From positions 1-6,406 of the forward strand of contig JAISGB010000092.1 of assembly GCA_031263335.1 (NCBI GenBank): a stretch of 6,406 nucleotides of DNA. Direction: 5' to 3'. Source of the DNA: Eubacteriales Family XIII. Incertae Sedis bacterium. GTDB lineage: Bacteria > Bacillota > Clostridia > Peptostreptococcales > Anaerovoracaceae. This document shows positions 1 to 5,221 of the stretch, piece by piece. Positions within the stretch are counted from its first letter, which is position 1, and each line of letters begins with the position of its first letter. The notes beneath the pieces were generated by a model, which was not told where the DNA came from, made no database searches, and was given only the letters and a program-made list of their open reading frames with translations. The position numbers and the translations under genes are program-made.

Positions 1-1
1 G

Positions 2-820
2 AAGACGCGGGAACTGTTGCGGGTCGATGAAACGGAAAAACCCGCCGCGATACAGCTGTTCGGCAGCGAACCCGAGGTCATGGCCGCCGCAACGGAAGGG
101 CTTGCGGACGAACCGGATATCCTCATCGACGTCAACATGGGTTGTCCCGTGGCGAAGGTCGTGAAGAACGGGGAGGGATCCGCCCTCATGCGGACGCCCG
201 CGCGCGCCGCCCGCGTCGTGGAAGCGATGGCGGCCAAGGCCGCGCGGTCGGGCAAGGCTGTCACGGTCAAGATACGGGCGGGCTTCGTCGCGGACAATAT
301 CAACGCGCAGACGTTCGCGAGGCTCATGGAGGACGCGGGTGCGGCGGCGGTCGCCGTCCACGGCAGGACGCGGGAGCAATATTACAGCGGCCACGCCGAT
401 TGGGGCGTCGTCGCCGAGGTGAAAGCGGCGCTGAATGTCCCCGTTATCGGCAGCGGCGACGTGATGGACGCCTCGGACGCCGTGCGCATGTTGGCCGAAA
501 CCGGCTGTGACGGCGTGATGATCGCGCGGGGCGCGTTGGGCAATCCGTGGATATTCCGCGAGGCGCGGGCGCTTCTCGACGGCGCGGACGACGCGGAGAT
601 ACGGGCGTCCCGTCCGAGCAGGGCGGAGAAGGCCGAGATGTTCATCCGTCACGCGCGGATGATCGCCGAAACCAAGGGGGAGTATGTCGCGACGCGTGAA
701 ATGCGGAAGCATGTCGGTTGGTACTTCAAGGGTGAACCCGGCGTGGCCGCATTGAAAAACGCGGCAACCGCATTGGAGGGGTTTGCCGCGTTGATGGATG
801 AAATCCGCCGCTTCGCATAG
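2..820 (+). CDS. dusB: tRNA-dihydrouridine synthase, DusB type (5'-truncated by window edge)
   Basis: This is an FMN-dependent enzyme that reduces specific uridines in the tRNA D-loop to dihydrouridine, using NAD(P)H, in the cytoplasm. The reading frame is open from base 2 (K-T-R-E-L-L-R-V-D-E...) and runs 272 residues to TAG at 818-820. DusB proteins are about 320 residues, so roughly the first 50-60 residues lie outside the window. Visible family signatures, in order, are: the IQLFGSEPE stretch; NMGCP with the catalytic Cys (codon 143-145) followed by the KNGEGSALM segment; TVKIRAGF; VHGRTREQYYSGHADW with the flavin-contacting His/Arg; PVIGSGDV; and DGVMIARGALGNPWIF, the phosphate-binding end of the TIM barrel. 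The C-terminal helical tRNA-binding part (about residues 200-272) is present. The TTG at 17 is only the first possible internal start and is not the true one. The family is clear. DusB, rather than another Dus paralogue, is the usual Firmicute assignment. Confidence 0.93.
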   Translation, partial: KTRELLRVDETEKPAAIQLFGSEPEVMAAATEGLADEPDILIDVNMGCPVAKVVKNGEGSALMRTPARAARVVEAMAAKAARSGKAVTVKIRAGFVADNINAQTFARLMEDAGAAAVAVHGRTREQYYSGHADWGVVAEVKAALNVPVIGSGDVMDASDAVRMLAETGCDGVMIARGALGNPWIFREARALLDGADDAEIRASRPSRAEKAEMFIRHARMIAETKGEYVATREMRKHVGWYFKGEPGVAALKNAATALEGFAALMDEIRRFA

Positions 821-829
821 TATATGGTT

Positions 830-971
830 ACTACACAACGGTCACGCTATTTTTGCGTATTCCGGAACCCAATGCGGATTTGCCTTCCTCACGTACGTTC
901 GTGTACGCTCCGGGAGTCAAATCCGTATTGGAACCCGAACTCCATCAAAACTATCGCGACCGTTGTGTAGT
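830..971. repeat. Long inverted-repeat element with nested hairpin, between convergent genes
   Basis: The ends are a perfect 14-bp inverted repeat, ACTACACAACGGTC (830-843) against GACCGTTGTGTAGT (958-971). Inside it, 870-882 pairs with 918-930 over 13 bp with one G-T wobble. At the centre, CGTAC (892-896) pairs with GTACG (903-907) around a TTCG-containing loop. The whole segment could fold as one long interrupted hairpin, begins 10 bp after the dus stop codon, and contains no credible gene. It could be a small non-autonomous mobile element (MITE-like), a dispersed palindromic repeat, or a bidirectional terminator; the T-rich run after the right arm (971-979) would help termination of the + strand transcript. 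No clear target-site duplication was seen: only TT flanks both ends. Copy number in the genome is unknown. Confidence 0.6.
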
Positions 972-977
972 TTTGAT
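944..977. terminator. Candidate terminator hairpin at right end of the inverted-repeat element
   Basis: ATCAAAACT (944-952) and AGTTTTGAT (969-977) form a perfect 9-bp stem with a 16-nt loop. The right arm overlaps the terminal repeat at 958-971, so this hairpin and the long-range pairing of the element cannot form together. Its position, about 30 bp past the stop codon of the dehydrogenase gene on the minus strand, suits a transcript end. No proper U-run follows on the minus strand, so the terminator role is tentative. Confidence 0.3.
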
Positions 978-1005
978 TTGAACGGTTTCGTTGGATATTT
1001 TTGTG

Positions 1006-2244
1006 TTATAGTTCAAACAGCTTCGTCTCCAATGTGATGTCCAATTCCGCGGCTTTCTCGAAATAGTAGTCGACCTCGGGGTAGGTGAGCATGTCGGATG
1101 TGATCAGCCCCTTCTGTTCGTATCGATCGTTCACGAACATCTTCGTGAACAGGAAACCGCCTTGCCCCGTGATATACATCTCGGACGAGATGCCCGCGCG
1201 CGCGAAGGAGTCCTCGAGGCCGGGCGCGTATACATGGGTTTCGACCTTGACATCTTGCCCCGCCTTCTTTCCGTAGGCTTCGACGACCATACAGCCGGTA
1301 TCGGAGATGAGTCCTTCCTCTATGATGGCCTTGATCTCGTCCTTGAATTTTGGTGCGGGCGGCACATGGTTCAATACGAAATCGAAGGGTACGATCGTTT
1401 GGCCGTTGAATGTCTCCTCCTTTTTGGAGAGCAAGCCGGCTCGGTACAGGGGTTCCGCGAATCGGATGCCCACGCCGCCGTATTTGAAATAGATGTTCTT
1501 CGCGCCCTTGAAGTATTCCTTCGCGTTGAGTCCCATATAGACGGGTTCGTCATGGGCGTGCTCCACGCATTTGACCTCATCGTCCAAATAGTCGTATGTT
1601 CGGCGGACGGGTAGGCCGAAGGCCGGCGTCCGTACGATCTCGCCGTCGATATAGGCGAAGGCGTCCTCGCTCATGTCGCTGAGCGCCGTCACGGGAGACC
1701 ACCAGAACGGTTGGAATCGCTTGGACTCCACACCCTCATATATGATGTTGAGTATCGTGTCGCAACTGTCCAATTCCCGCACGGCGACGCGCGTCGCCGC
1801 GCAGATGAGTCCCGGCGCGGAACCGGTGCCGACGACGGCCAACTTACCGGCCTCCCGGAATTTCGGGCCGTATTCACGGTACATATACTTGATGCCCTCC
1901 ACCCAGTCGTCGTCCAAGGTCCCGGTGAACATGCCCTCGGCGGCGGCAAAATCCTGATAGTTTGCCTTGACGGCGACGGCCGCGTCCAAGGCGTTTTTGC
2001 CGAACAACAGCGGCAGGGCGTTGACGATGAGATCGACGCCGTTCGCCGCCTCGATGATGCTGCCCGTATCGGACGCGTCCACGGACATTCCCCTCGCCTT
2101 TCCGAGGATACCGACCAATTCATTCACGGCCTTGGGATCGTAATCCGCGCAGATGATCTCTTCCACATTGGGTTCTTCGTCCAAGCGTTGCGCCACGGTC
2201 GAACCCTGCGCGCCGACGCCCAATACCAATACCTTCTTTCCCAT
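1006..2244 (-). CDS. Saccharopine dehydrogenase-family NAD(P)-dependent oxidoreductase
   Basis: This is a 412-residue cytoplasmic enzyme of the saccharopine dehydrogenase/carboxynorspermidine dehydrogenase superfamily. These enzymes make or cleave secondary amines between an amino acid or polyamine and an oxo-compound with NAD(P)H. The N-terminal Rossmann fold shows VLVLGVGAQGS (GxGxxG at residues 9-14), an acidic residue (D34) at the end of the second strand where the cofactor ribose binds, and LIVNALP at 72-78, typical of the family. GTGSAPGL at 139-146 begins the substrate-binding domain, which runs to about 385. A start at 2262 would put AAGGAGG inside the coding region. ATG at 2244 sits 8 nt after that ribosome binding site and starts directly with MGKKVLVLG, so 2244 is chosen. 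It is the second gene of an operon, 22 nt behind the PatB-like gene. Family assignment is firm; the substrate is not. Saccharopine, lysine or another N-linked amino acid are possible. No carboxynorspermidine decarboxylase gene is nearby to support a polyamine role. Confidence 0.85.
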   Translation of the reverse strand: MGKKVLVLGVGAQGSTVAQRLDEEPNVEEIICADYDPKAVNELVGILGKARGMSVDASDTGSIIEAANGVDLIVNALPLLFGKNALDAAVAVKANYQDFAAAEGMFTGTLDDDWVEGIKYMYREYGPKFREAGKLAVVGTGSAPGLICAATRVAVRELDSCDTILNIIYEGVESKRFQPFWWSPVTALSDMSEDAFAYIDGEIVRTPAFGLPVRRTYDYLDDEVKCVEHAHDEPVYMGLNAKEYFKGAKNIYFKYGGVGIRFAEPLYRAGLLSKKEETFNGQTIVPFDFVLNHVPPAPKFKDEIKAIIEEGLISDTGCMVVEAYGKKAGQDVKVETHVYAPGLEDSFARAGISSEMYITGQGGFLFTKMFVNDRYEQKGLITSDMLTYPEVDYYFEKAAELDITLETKLFEL

Positions 2245-2252
2245 AGTGATTT

Positions 2253-2259
2253 CCTCCTT
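2253..2259 (-). promoter_or_regulatory. Ribosome binding site of the dehydrogenase gene
   Basis: AAGGAGG on the minus strand, 8 nt before ATG 2244. It decides against the in-frame ATG at 2262, which lies upstream of it. It lies in the short gap behind the PatB-like gene, so the downstream gene can be translated independently from a shared mRNA. Confidence 0.85.
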
Positions 2260-2266
2260 CAATATT

Positions 2267-3466
2267 CTATTCTACATTCACGCCGTCAACGGCGACGGAC
2301 AAGCGTTCCAAAGCCTGTTCCAAGATCGCGCGGGGACAGGCGATGTTGACGCGTTGAAACCCTTCCCCCTCCGGGCCGAACATACTTCCGTCGTCCAACC
2401 ACAGGCCGGCGCCGTCCACGATGAGCTTGCGCGCCGCGTCGCGCGTCGCGGCCAATTTCCGCATATCGAGCCATAGGAGATAGGTCCCCTCGGGTTCGAT
2501 GAGTCCGATCTCGGGGATGCGCGTCCGCAGAAAATCCCGCAGAAAATCCAAGTTGCCGAGGAGATAACCCTTCAGCGCGTCGAGCCAAGCGCCGCCCTCG
2601 CCGTACGCGGCCTTGCAGGCGACGATACCCGGCAGACTCGGCTGACTGTATCCCGCCTTCGATATCTCGTCCCTGAACGCGCGTCGCAGGGACTTGTTCG
2701 CGATAACGATGTTAGATATCTGAAGCCCCGCCAGATTGAAGGACTTGCTCGGCGAGGTGCAGAGGACGCAGTGCTGCGCGAATTCATCCCGTATCGACGG
2801 GAATACGGTGTGCTTGAAACCCGGGAAGGTGAAGTCGCAATGGATCTCGTCGGAGACGACGACGCAACCGTGTCGCGCGCAGATATCCCCCATCCGCCTG
2901 AGTTCGTCTGCCGTCCATACCCTGCCGACGGGGTTGTGCGGGTTGCACAACAGAAAGAGCCGTACATCGTCGCCCGCGATACGGCGCTCCATGTCCTCAA
3001 AGTCCGGTTCATAGCGACCGTCGTTCGCGTTCCACCGAAGCGGGCTGTTGACGAGCCGGCGGTTGTTGTCCGTGATCACCTCGGTGAACGGATAGTAGAC
3101 GGGGCGTTGGATGAGGACGCCGTCCCCTTCGTCCGTGAAGGCGCGTACCGCCATGGCCAACGCAAAGACGACGCCGGGCGCGGTGATGATGTGCTCGCGC
3201 GGGAAGCGGTAATCGTGGCGCTCGGCGAACCAAGCCGTCACCGCCGCATAGTAGTCGTCCTGCGGCACGGTATAGCCGAAGACGCCGCGGTCCGCAACGC
3301 GGGACAGGGCGTCCCGCACGGGCGCGGGCGACCTGAAATCCATGTCCGCAACCCAGAGGGGGATCAACCCCTCCGGCATCCCCCGTTGGGCCGCGCAGTC
3401 GTACTTGAGGGAATCGGTATTCCTCCGATCCGTGATCCGGTCAAATTCGGCGTTTCCGACGTCCAT
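2267..3466 (-). CDS. MalY/PatB-type PLP-dependent C-S lyase / aminotransferase
   Basis: This 399-residue fold-type-I PLP enzyme belongs to the MalY/PatB (cystathionine beta-lyase) branch. Characterised members split the C-S bond of cystathionine, cysteine or related thioethers to pyruvate, ammonia and a thiol; some act as aminotransferases. Visible hallmarks are: IPLWVADMDF (35-44), diagnostic of this branch; GVFGYT (61-66); RPVYYPF (121-127) with the ring-stacking Tyr; LLCNPHNPVGR (172-182); VVSDEIH with D206 contacting the pyridine nitrogen; SPSKSFNLAGL with the Schiff-base Lys K241; and QRVNIACPR (371-379) with R372 for the substrate carboxylate. Length is normal for the family. The start at 3466 is chosen because GGGAGGG lies just before it, although the gap to the ATG is only 3-4 nt. 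In-frame ATGs at 3478 and 3523 lack a ribosome binding site. It is the first gene of an operon with the dehydrogenase downstream. The pairing suggests amino-acid turnover, but the reaction cannot be settled from sequence. Confidence 0.88.
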   Translation of the reverse strand: MDVGNAEFDRITDRRNTDSLKYDCAAQRGMPEGLIPLWVADMDFRSPAPVRDALSRVADRGVFGYTVPQDDYYAAVTAWFAERHDYRFPREHIITAPGVVFALAMAVRAFTDEGDGVLIQRPVYYPFTEVITDNNRRLVNSPLRWNANDGRYEPDFEDMERRIAGDDVRLFLLCNPHNPVGRVWTADELRRMGDICARHGCVVVSDEIHCDFTFPGFKHTVFPSIRDEFAQHCVLCTSPSKSFNLAGLQISNIVIANKSLRRAFRDEISKAGYSQPSLPGIVACKAAYGEGGAWLDALKGYLLGNLDFLRDFLRTRIPEIGLIEPEGTYLLWLDMRKLAATRDAARKLIVDGAGLWLDDGSMFGPEGEGFQRVNIACPRAILEQALERLSVAVDGVNVE

Positions 3467-3469
3467 CCG

Positions 3470-3476
3470 CCCTCCC
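3470..3476 (-). promoter_or_regulatory. Ribosome binding site of the PatB-like gene (tight spacing)
   Basis: GGGAGGG on the minus strand ends 3 nt before ATG 3466; measured from the GGAGG core the gap is 4 nt. This is shorter than the usual 5-10 nt. It is still the only purine-rich site near any candidate start, so it supports 3466. Confidence 0.6.
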
Positions 3477-3530
3477 ATTGGAGATTCCGGCCGGTTGCGA
3501 CCGACCGAAACATCGGTGTGCATGCATATG

Positions 3531-3558
3531 CATACAGGACTATGTATACAGGACTATG
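3531..3558. repeat. 14-bp tandem repeat in the PatB-like gene leader
   Basis: CATACAGGACTATG (3531-3544) is followed directly by TATACAGGACTATG (3545-3558), identical at 13 of 14 positions. Weaker matches in the same register flank them at 3517-3530 and 3559-3572. The copies lie between the predicted transcription start and the start codon, so they would be in the 5' leader. They overlap the 12-bp perfect palindrome ATGCATATGCAT at 3522-3533. Confidence 0.6.
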
Positions 3559-3560
3559 CG

Positions 3561-3578
3561 TACATGACTACTCATGTA
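3561..3578. promoter_or_regulatory. Operator-like palindrome at the transcription start of the patB-like operon
   Basis: TACATGA (3561-3567) and TCATGTA (3572-3578) form a perfect 7-4-7 palindrome. It abuts the -10 box at 3579-3584, so a bound dimeric regulator would cover the start point and block transcription. The binding protein is unknown, and the role is inferred from symmetry and placement. Confidence 0.45.
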
Positions 3579-3607
3579 AGTATATACCTACGTGGATAGG
3601 CTTACAA
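3579..3607 (-). promoter_or_regulatory. Sigma-A-type promoter for the patB-like/dehydrogenase operon
   Basis: On the minus strand TTGTAA (3602-3607) is followed, after exactly 17 bp, by TATACT (3579-3584). Both boxes match the housekeeping consensus at 4-5 of 6 positions. The predicted start is near 3572, giving a leader of about 105 nt before ATG 3466. TGTAAG (3575-3580) and CTTACA (3601-3606) form a further inverted pair across the two boxes. Confidence 0.6.
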
Positions 3608-3620
3608 GTAGGAAACTTGT
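3604..3620. promoter_or_regulatory. Operator-like palindrome overlapping the -35 box
   Basis: ACAAGT (3604-3609) and ACTTGT (3615-3620) are perfectly inverted around a 5-bp spacer. The site overlaps and extends upstream of the -35 box of the patB-like promoter, where either a repressor or an activator could act. It differs in sequence from the palindrome at 3561-3578. Confidence 0.4.
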
Positions 3621-3631
3621 TTCAGGCTTCG

Positions 3632-3673
3632 GCCATGCGCGATTTTGCGCAAAGCGCAAAATGATCGTGCGGC
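3632..3673. repeat. Palindromic hairpin element between fic and the patB-like operon
   Basis: ATTTTGCGC (3642-3650) and GCGCAAAAT (3654-3662) form a perfect 9-bp stem with a 3-nt loop. The outer flanks can extend it imperfectly: GCGCGAT at 3637-3643 against ATCGTGC at 3664-3670, and GCC at 3632-3634 against GGC at 3671-3673. Neither strand has a U-run after the stem, so an ordinary terminator is doubtful; it resembles a dispersed REP-type palindrome. It could still mark the end of the fic transcript. The rest of the 3621-3801 gap holds no gene that I can support. Confidence 0.4.
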
Positions 3674-3756
3674 ATTTGGATGTTACTTGCCTCCGTGCGG
3701 TATTTCCTGTCTTTCGGAAGTCGCGTGATGTTGCAACGTGATTTATGCGTTGATTT

Positions 3757-3778
3757 ATTGTATCATTAATAATACAAT
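3757..3778. other. AT-rich stem-loop just downstream of fic
   Basis: ATTGTAT (3757-3763) and ATACAAT (3772-3778) form a 7-bp perfect stem with an 8-nt loop, 23 nt past the fic stop codon. There is no U-run after it on the minus strand, so it is at best a weak transcript-end or 3'-stabilising structure. Confidence 0.3.
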
Positions 3779-3801
3779 TTTCGCCGGTTACGGGGAATTT
3801 A

Positions 3802-4728
3802 TCAATCGCTTTGACTTTGCAGGATTTGGAGCATTTGCATGAGCCGCTCTCCGGTATATTCCACGACCATTGCAATCATGGGTGAAGCGTCGTTATCACG
3901 ATAATAGCTGTCAAAGCAAGCGTAATACCGCTTTCTGTCCGCAAATTTCACATTGATGGGCGGGTATCCCGCCTGCATAAGCATGAGATTCAAAAGCAGT
4001 CTGCCCGTGCGCCCATTGCCGTCGATAAAGGGATGAACCCCCTCAAAATTCAGATGAAACAACGCCGCCTTTTCAATGTCGTGCCTTTTGTTATACGTTA
4101 ATCCGGCGACAAGCTGTTCCATCCGGACCGGAACGAGATACGGTTGCGGAGGTTCGTGGAACGCTCCCATGATTTTTACGGGGATACGGCGATATACGCC
4201 TTTATCTTCAGGTCTGTCCATCAACACCAAAGCATGAATGTCGCGGATGACCCGTTCGGAAATCGGCGTTTTTTCGCTTACCGATTCGGTAACGTAAAGG
4301 AATGCGTCCCGATGGCCTACCGCTTCCAAGTGCTCTTTGAGCGGCTTTTGGTCAATGGTCACACCCTCCAGGGCAAGCGCGGTTTCTTTGAGCGTGAGCG
4401 TGTTTCCCTCAATCGCGTTTGAGTTGTACGTGAACTCAACGAGAAATTCATCCTGCAAGCGCTTCAATTCGCCTTGTGTGAGCGGGCGGCGGCGGCCAAG
4501 CTCGGCTTTCATCGCGTCCACAGATGAAAAAAGAGCTGCATATTGTTCGGGTATCTCCTTTCCCCGAAGACTGCGCCCGTCTATCGGCTTTAATGTATCG
4601 GTGGGAATTAAATATCCGCGCCCTTTGCGGACAATTCCGTTTATCTTTCCCTCTGCGCAGAGAAGTCGGACGCGTCTGTCGGAAATGCCCCATTGCTCTG
4701 CGGCTTGCTTTACTGTCATGTAATCCAT
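3802..4728 (-). CDS. Fic family protein (AMPylase-type) with N-terminal helix-turn-helix
   Basis: This 308-residue protein carries a Fic domain, which typically transfers AMP (sometimes another nucleotide-phosphate group) from a nucleotide to a hydroxyl side chain of a target protein. The active-site motif HPFIDGNGRTGR is complete at residues 232-243, with catalytic H232 and the phosphate-binding Asn/Arg. SNAIEG at 103-108 matches the (S/T)xxxE(G/N) inhibitory motif and precedes the Fic core. The protein is therefore a class II, self-inhibited Fic, where E107 would block productive ATP binding. The flap region is around AFHEPPQPYLVP (189-200). Residues 1-45 (MTVKQAAEQWGISDRRVRLL, then a GRGYLIP wing) look like a MerR/excisionase-type helix-turn-helix, suggesting DNA binding or autoregulation. 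ATG 4728 is preferred because GAGG lies 8 nt upstream; ATG 4767 has none. Base composition is visibly less GC-rich than the flanking metabolic genes, suggesting transfer. No separate antitoxin gene is adjacent, consistent with the inhibitory motif being in cis. The cellular target is unknown. Confidence 0.88.
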   Translation of the reverse strand: MDYMTVKQAAEQWGISDRRVRLLCAEGKINGIVRKGRGYLIPTDTLKPIDGRSLRGKEIPEQYAALFSSVDAMKAELGRRRPLTQGELKRLQDEFLVEFTYNSNAIEGNTLTLKETALALEGVTIDQKPLKEHLEAVGHRDAFLYVTESVSEKTPISERVIRDIHALVLMDRPEDKGVYRRIPVKIMGAFHEPPQPYLVPVRMEQLVAGLTYNKRHDIEKAALFHLNFEGVHPFIDGNGRTGRLLLNLMLMQAGYPPINVKFADRKRYYACFDSYYRDNDASPMIAMVVEYTGERLMQMLQILQSQSD

Positions 4729-4736
4729 CGGCTGTA

Positions 4737-4740
4737 CCTC
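4737..4740 (-). promoter_or_regulatory. Ribosome binding site of fic
   Basis: GAGG on the minus strand, 8 nt before ATG 4728. It is the only purine-rich site near the candidate starts and supports 4728 over the upstream ATG at 4767. Confidence 0.55.
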
Positions 4741-4755
4741 GCTTTCCTGTAAAAT

Positions 4756-4784
4756 AGTACAACACATTATCGGAACAATATCAA
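4756..4784 (-). promoter_or_regulatory. Candidate promoter of fic
   Basis: On the minus strand TTGATA (4779-4784) is followed after 17 bp by TGTACT (4756-4761). The -35 box is good and the -10 box matches at 4 of 6 positions. The surrounding sequence is AT-rich. Immediately upstream, ATCGGAA (4769-4775) and TTCCGAT (4813-4819) form a widely spaced dyad that overlaps the spacer. Confidence 0.4.
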
Positions 4785-4819
4785 TCCAAATTTGAAAATT
4801 TAATTTATAATATTCCGAT

Positions 4820-4962
4820 CTGTTTGCGTGGGATTGTATGGCAAAGGGCGCGTTTCCATCTTACCAACCAACATTGGCAACACGCCTGTTCGCATTGAAA
4901 GTTTTCGGCTTCTGTTTCTTTGTGAAAATATCCGGAAGAATTCAAAAAACAAATTGTATGGT
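4820..4962. other. Non-coding gap between the terminator and the fic promoter
   Basis: Short open frames of 60-97 residues cross this stretch on both strands, but none has a ribosome binding site or recognisable composition, and several run through the terminator palindrome or the tRNA. The only feature seen is a short direct repeat, ATTGTATGG(C/T)AAA, at about 4833 and 4954. No gene can be supported. Confidence 0.5.
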
Positions 4963-4963
4963 A

Positions 4964-5012
4964 AAACGAGGCCCGCTTTTCGAACATTTTTATCGAAAAG
5001 CGGGCCTCGTTT
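4964..5012 (-). terminator. Strong rho-independent terminator, probably bidirectional
   Basis: Arms at 4964-4983 and 4993-5012 are perfectly complementary over 20 bp around a 9-nt loop. The GC-rich core GAGGCCCGC/GCGGGCCTC is flanked by A and T runs, giving a U-rich exit on both strands. On the minus strand it lies about 70 bp after the tRNA-Pro gene and would end transcripts from the tRNA promoter and any read-through from the sigma gene. Confidence 0.85.
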
Positions 5013-5020
5013 ATATGGTG

Positions 5021-5078
5021 CGAGTGGCGATATGGGGTTTGCGCAAAAACCGCAGTTCAAGTCCCATAAGGACACTCG
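5021..5078. other. Self-complementary segment between the tRNA and its terminator
   Basis: Three nested inverted pairs occur in order: CGAGTG (5021-5026) with CACTCG (5073-5078), TATGGG (5031-5036) with CCCATA (5063-5068), and GGTTT with AAACC around TTTGCGCAAA (5036-5051). Together they give a folded stem in the tRNA 3' trailer. It is not an intact second tRNA: no T-arm or acceptor stem with CCA fits. Confidence 0.35.
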
Positions 5079-5081
5079 ATA

Positions 5082-5158
<77 letters not shown>

Positions 5159-5176
5159 TCCTTGCTCACGAAGTAC

Positions 5177-5205
5177 ATTATACTAAGTCTCGGGCGGGAA
5201 GTCTA
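5177..5205 (-). promoter_or_regulatory. Promoter of tRNA-Pro
   Basis: On the minus strand TAGACT (5200-5205) and a perfect TATAAT (5177-5182) are separated by 17 bp. The predicted start is about 11 nt before the mature tRNA 5' end. The -35 box lies only 17 bp after the sigma gene stop codon, and no terminator separates the two genes. Confidence 0.75.
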
Positions 5206-5221
5206 CATTCGGGCGAAATAT

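Noticed and set aside
798..1037. 79-residue plus-strand open frame after dus
   Set aside because: It is translation of the inverted-repeat element, without a ribosome binding site or any recognisable protein features.
3467..3572. Riboswitch in the patB-like leader
   Set aside because: The leader has short palindromes and repeats, but I could not match it to a known riboswitch core such as SAM, lysine or T-box.
2771..3664. 297-residue plus-strand open frame opposite the PatB-like gene
   Set aside because: It is an antisense shadow of the high-GC PatB-like gene; the opposite strand has all catalytic motifs of a known family.
3750..3778. Plus-strand promoter-like TTGATT-N17-TACAAT
   Set aside because: No plus-strand gene follows; it would read antisense into fic. 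The AT-rich stem-loop explains the match by chance.
3588..3875. 95-residue minus-strand open frame overlapping the fic 3' end
   Set aside because: It runs through two hairpins and the patB-like promoter, overlaps the end of fic in another frame and has no ribosome binding site.
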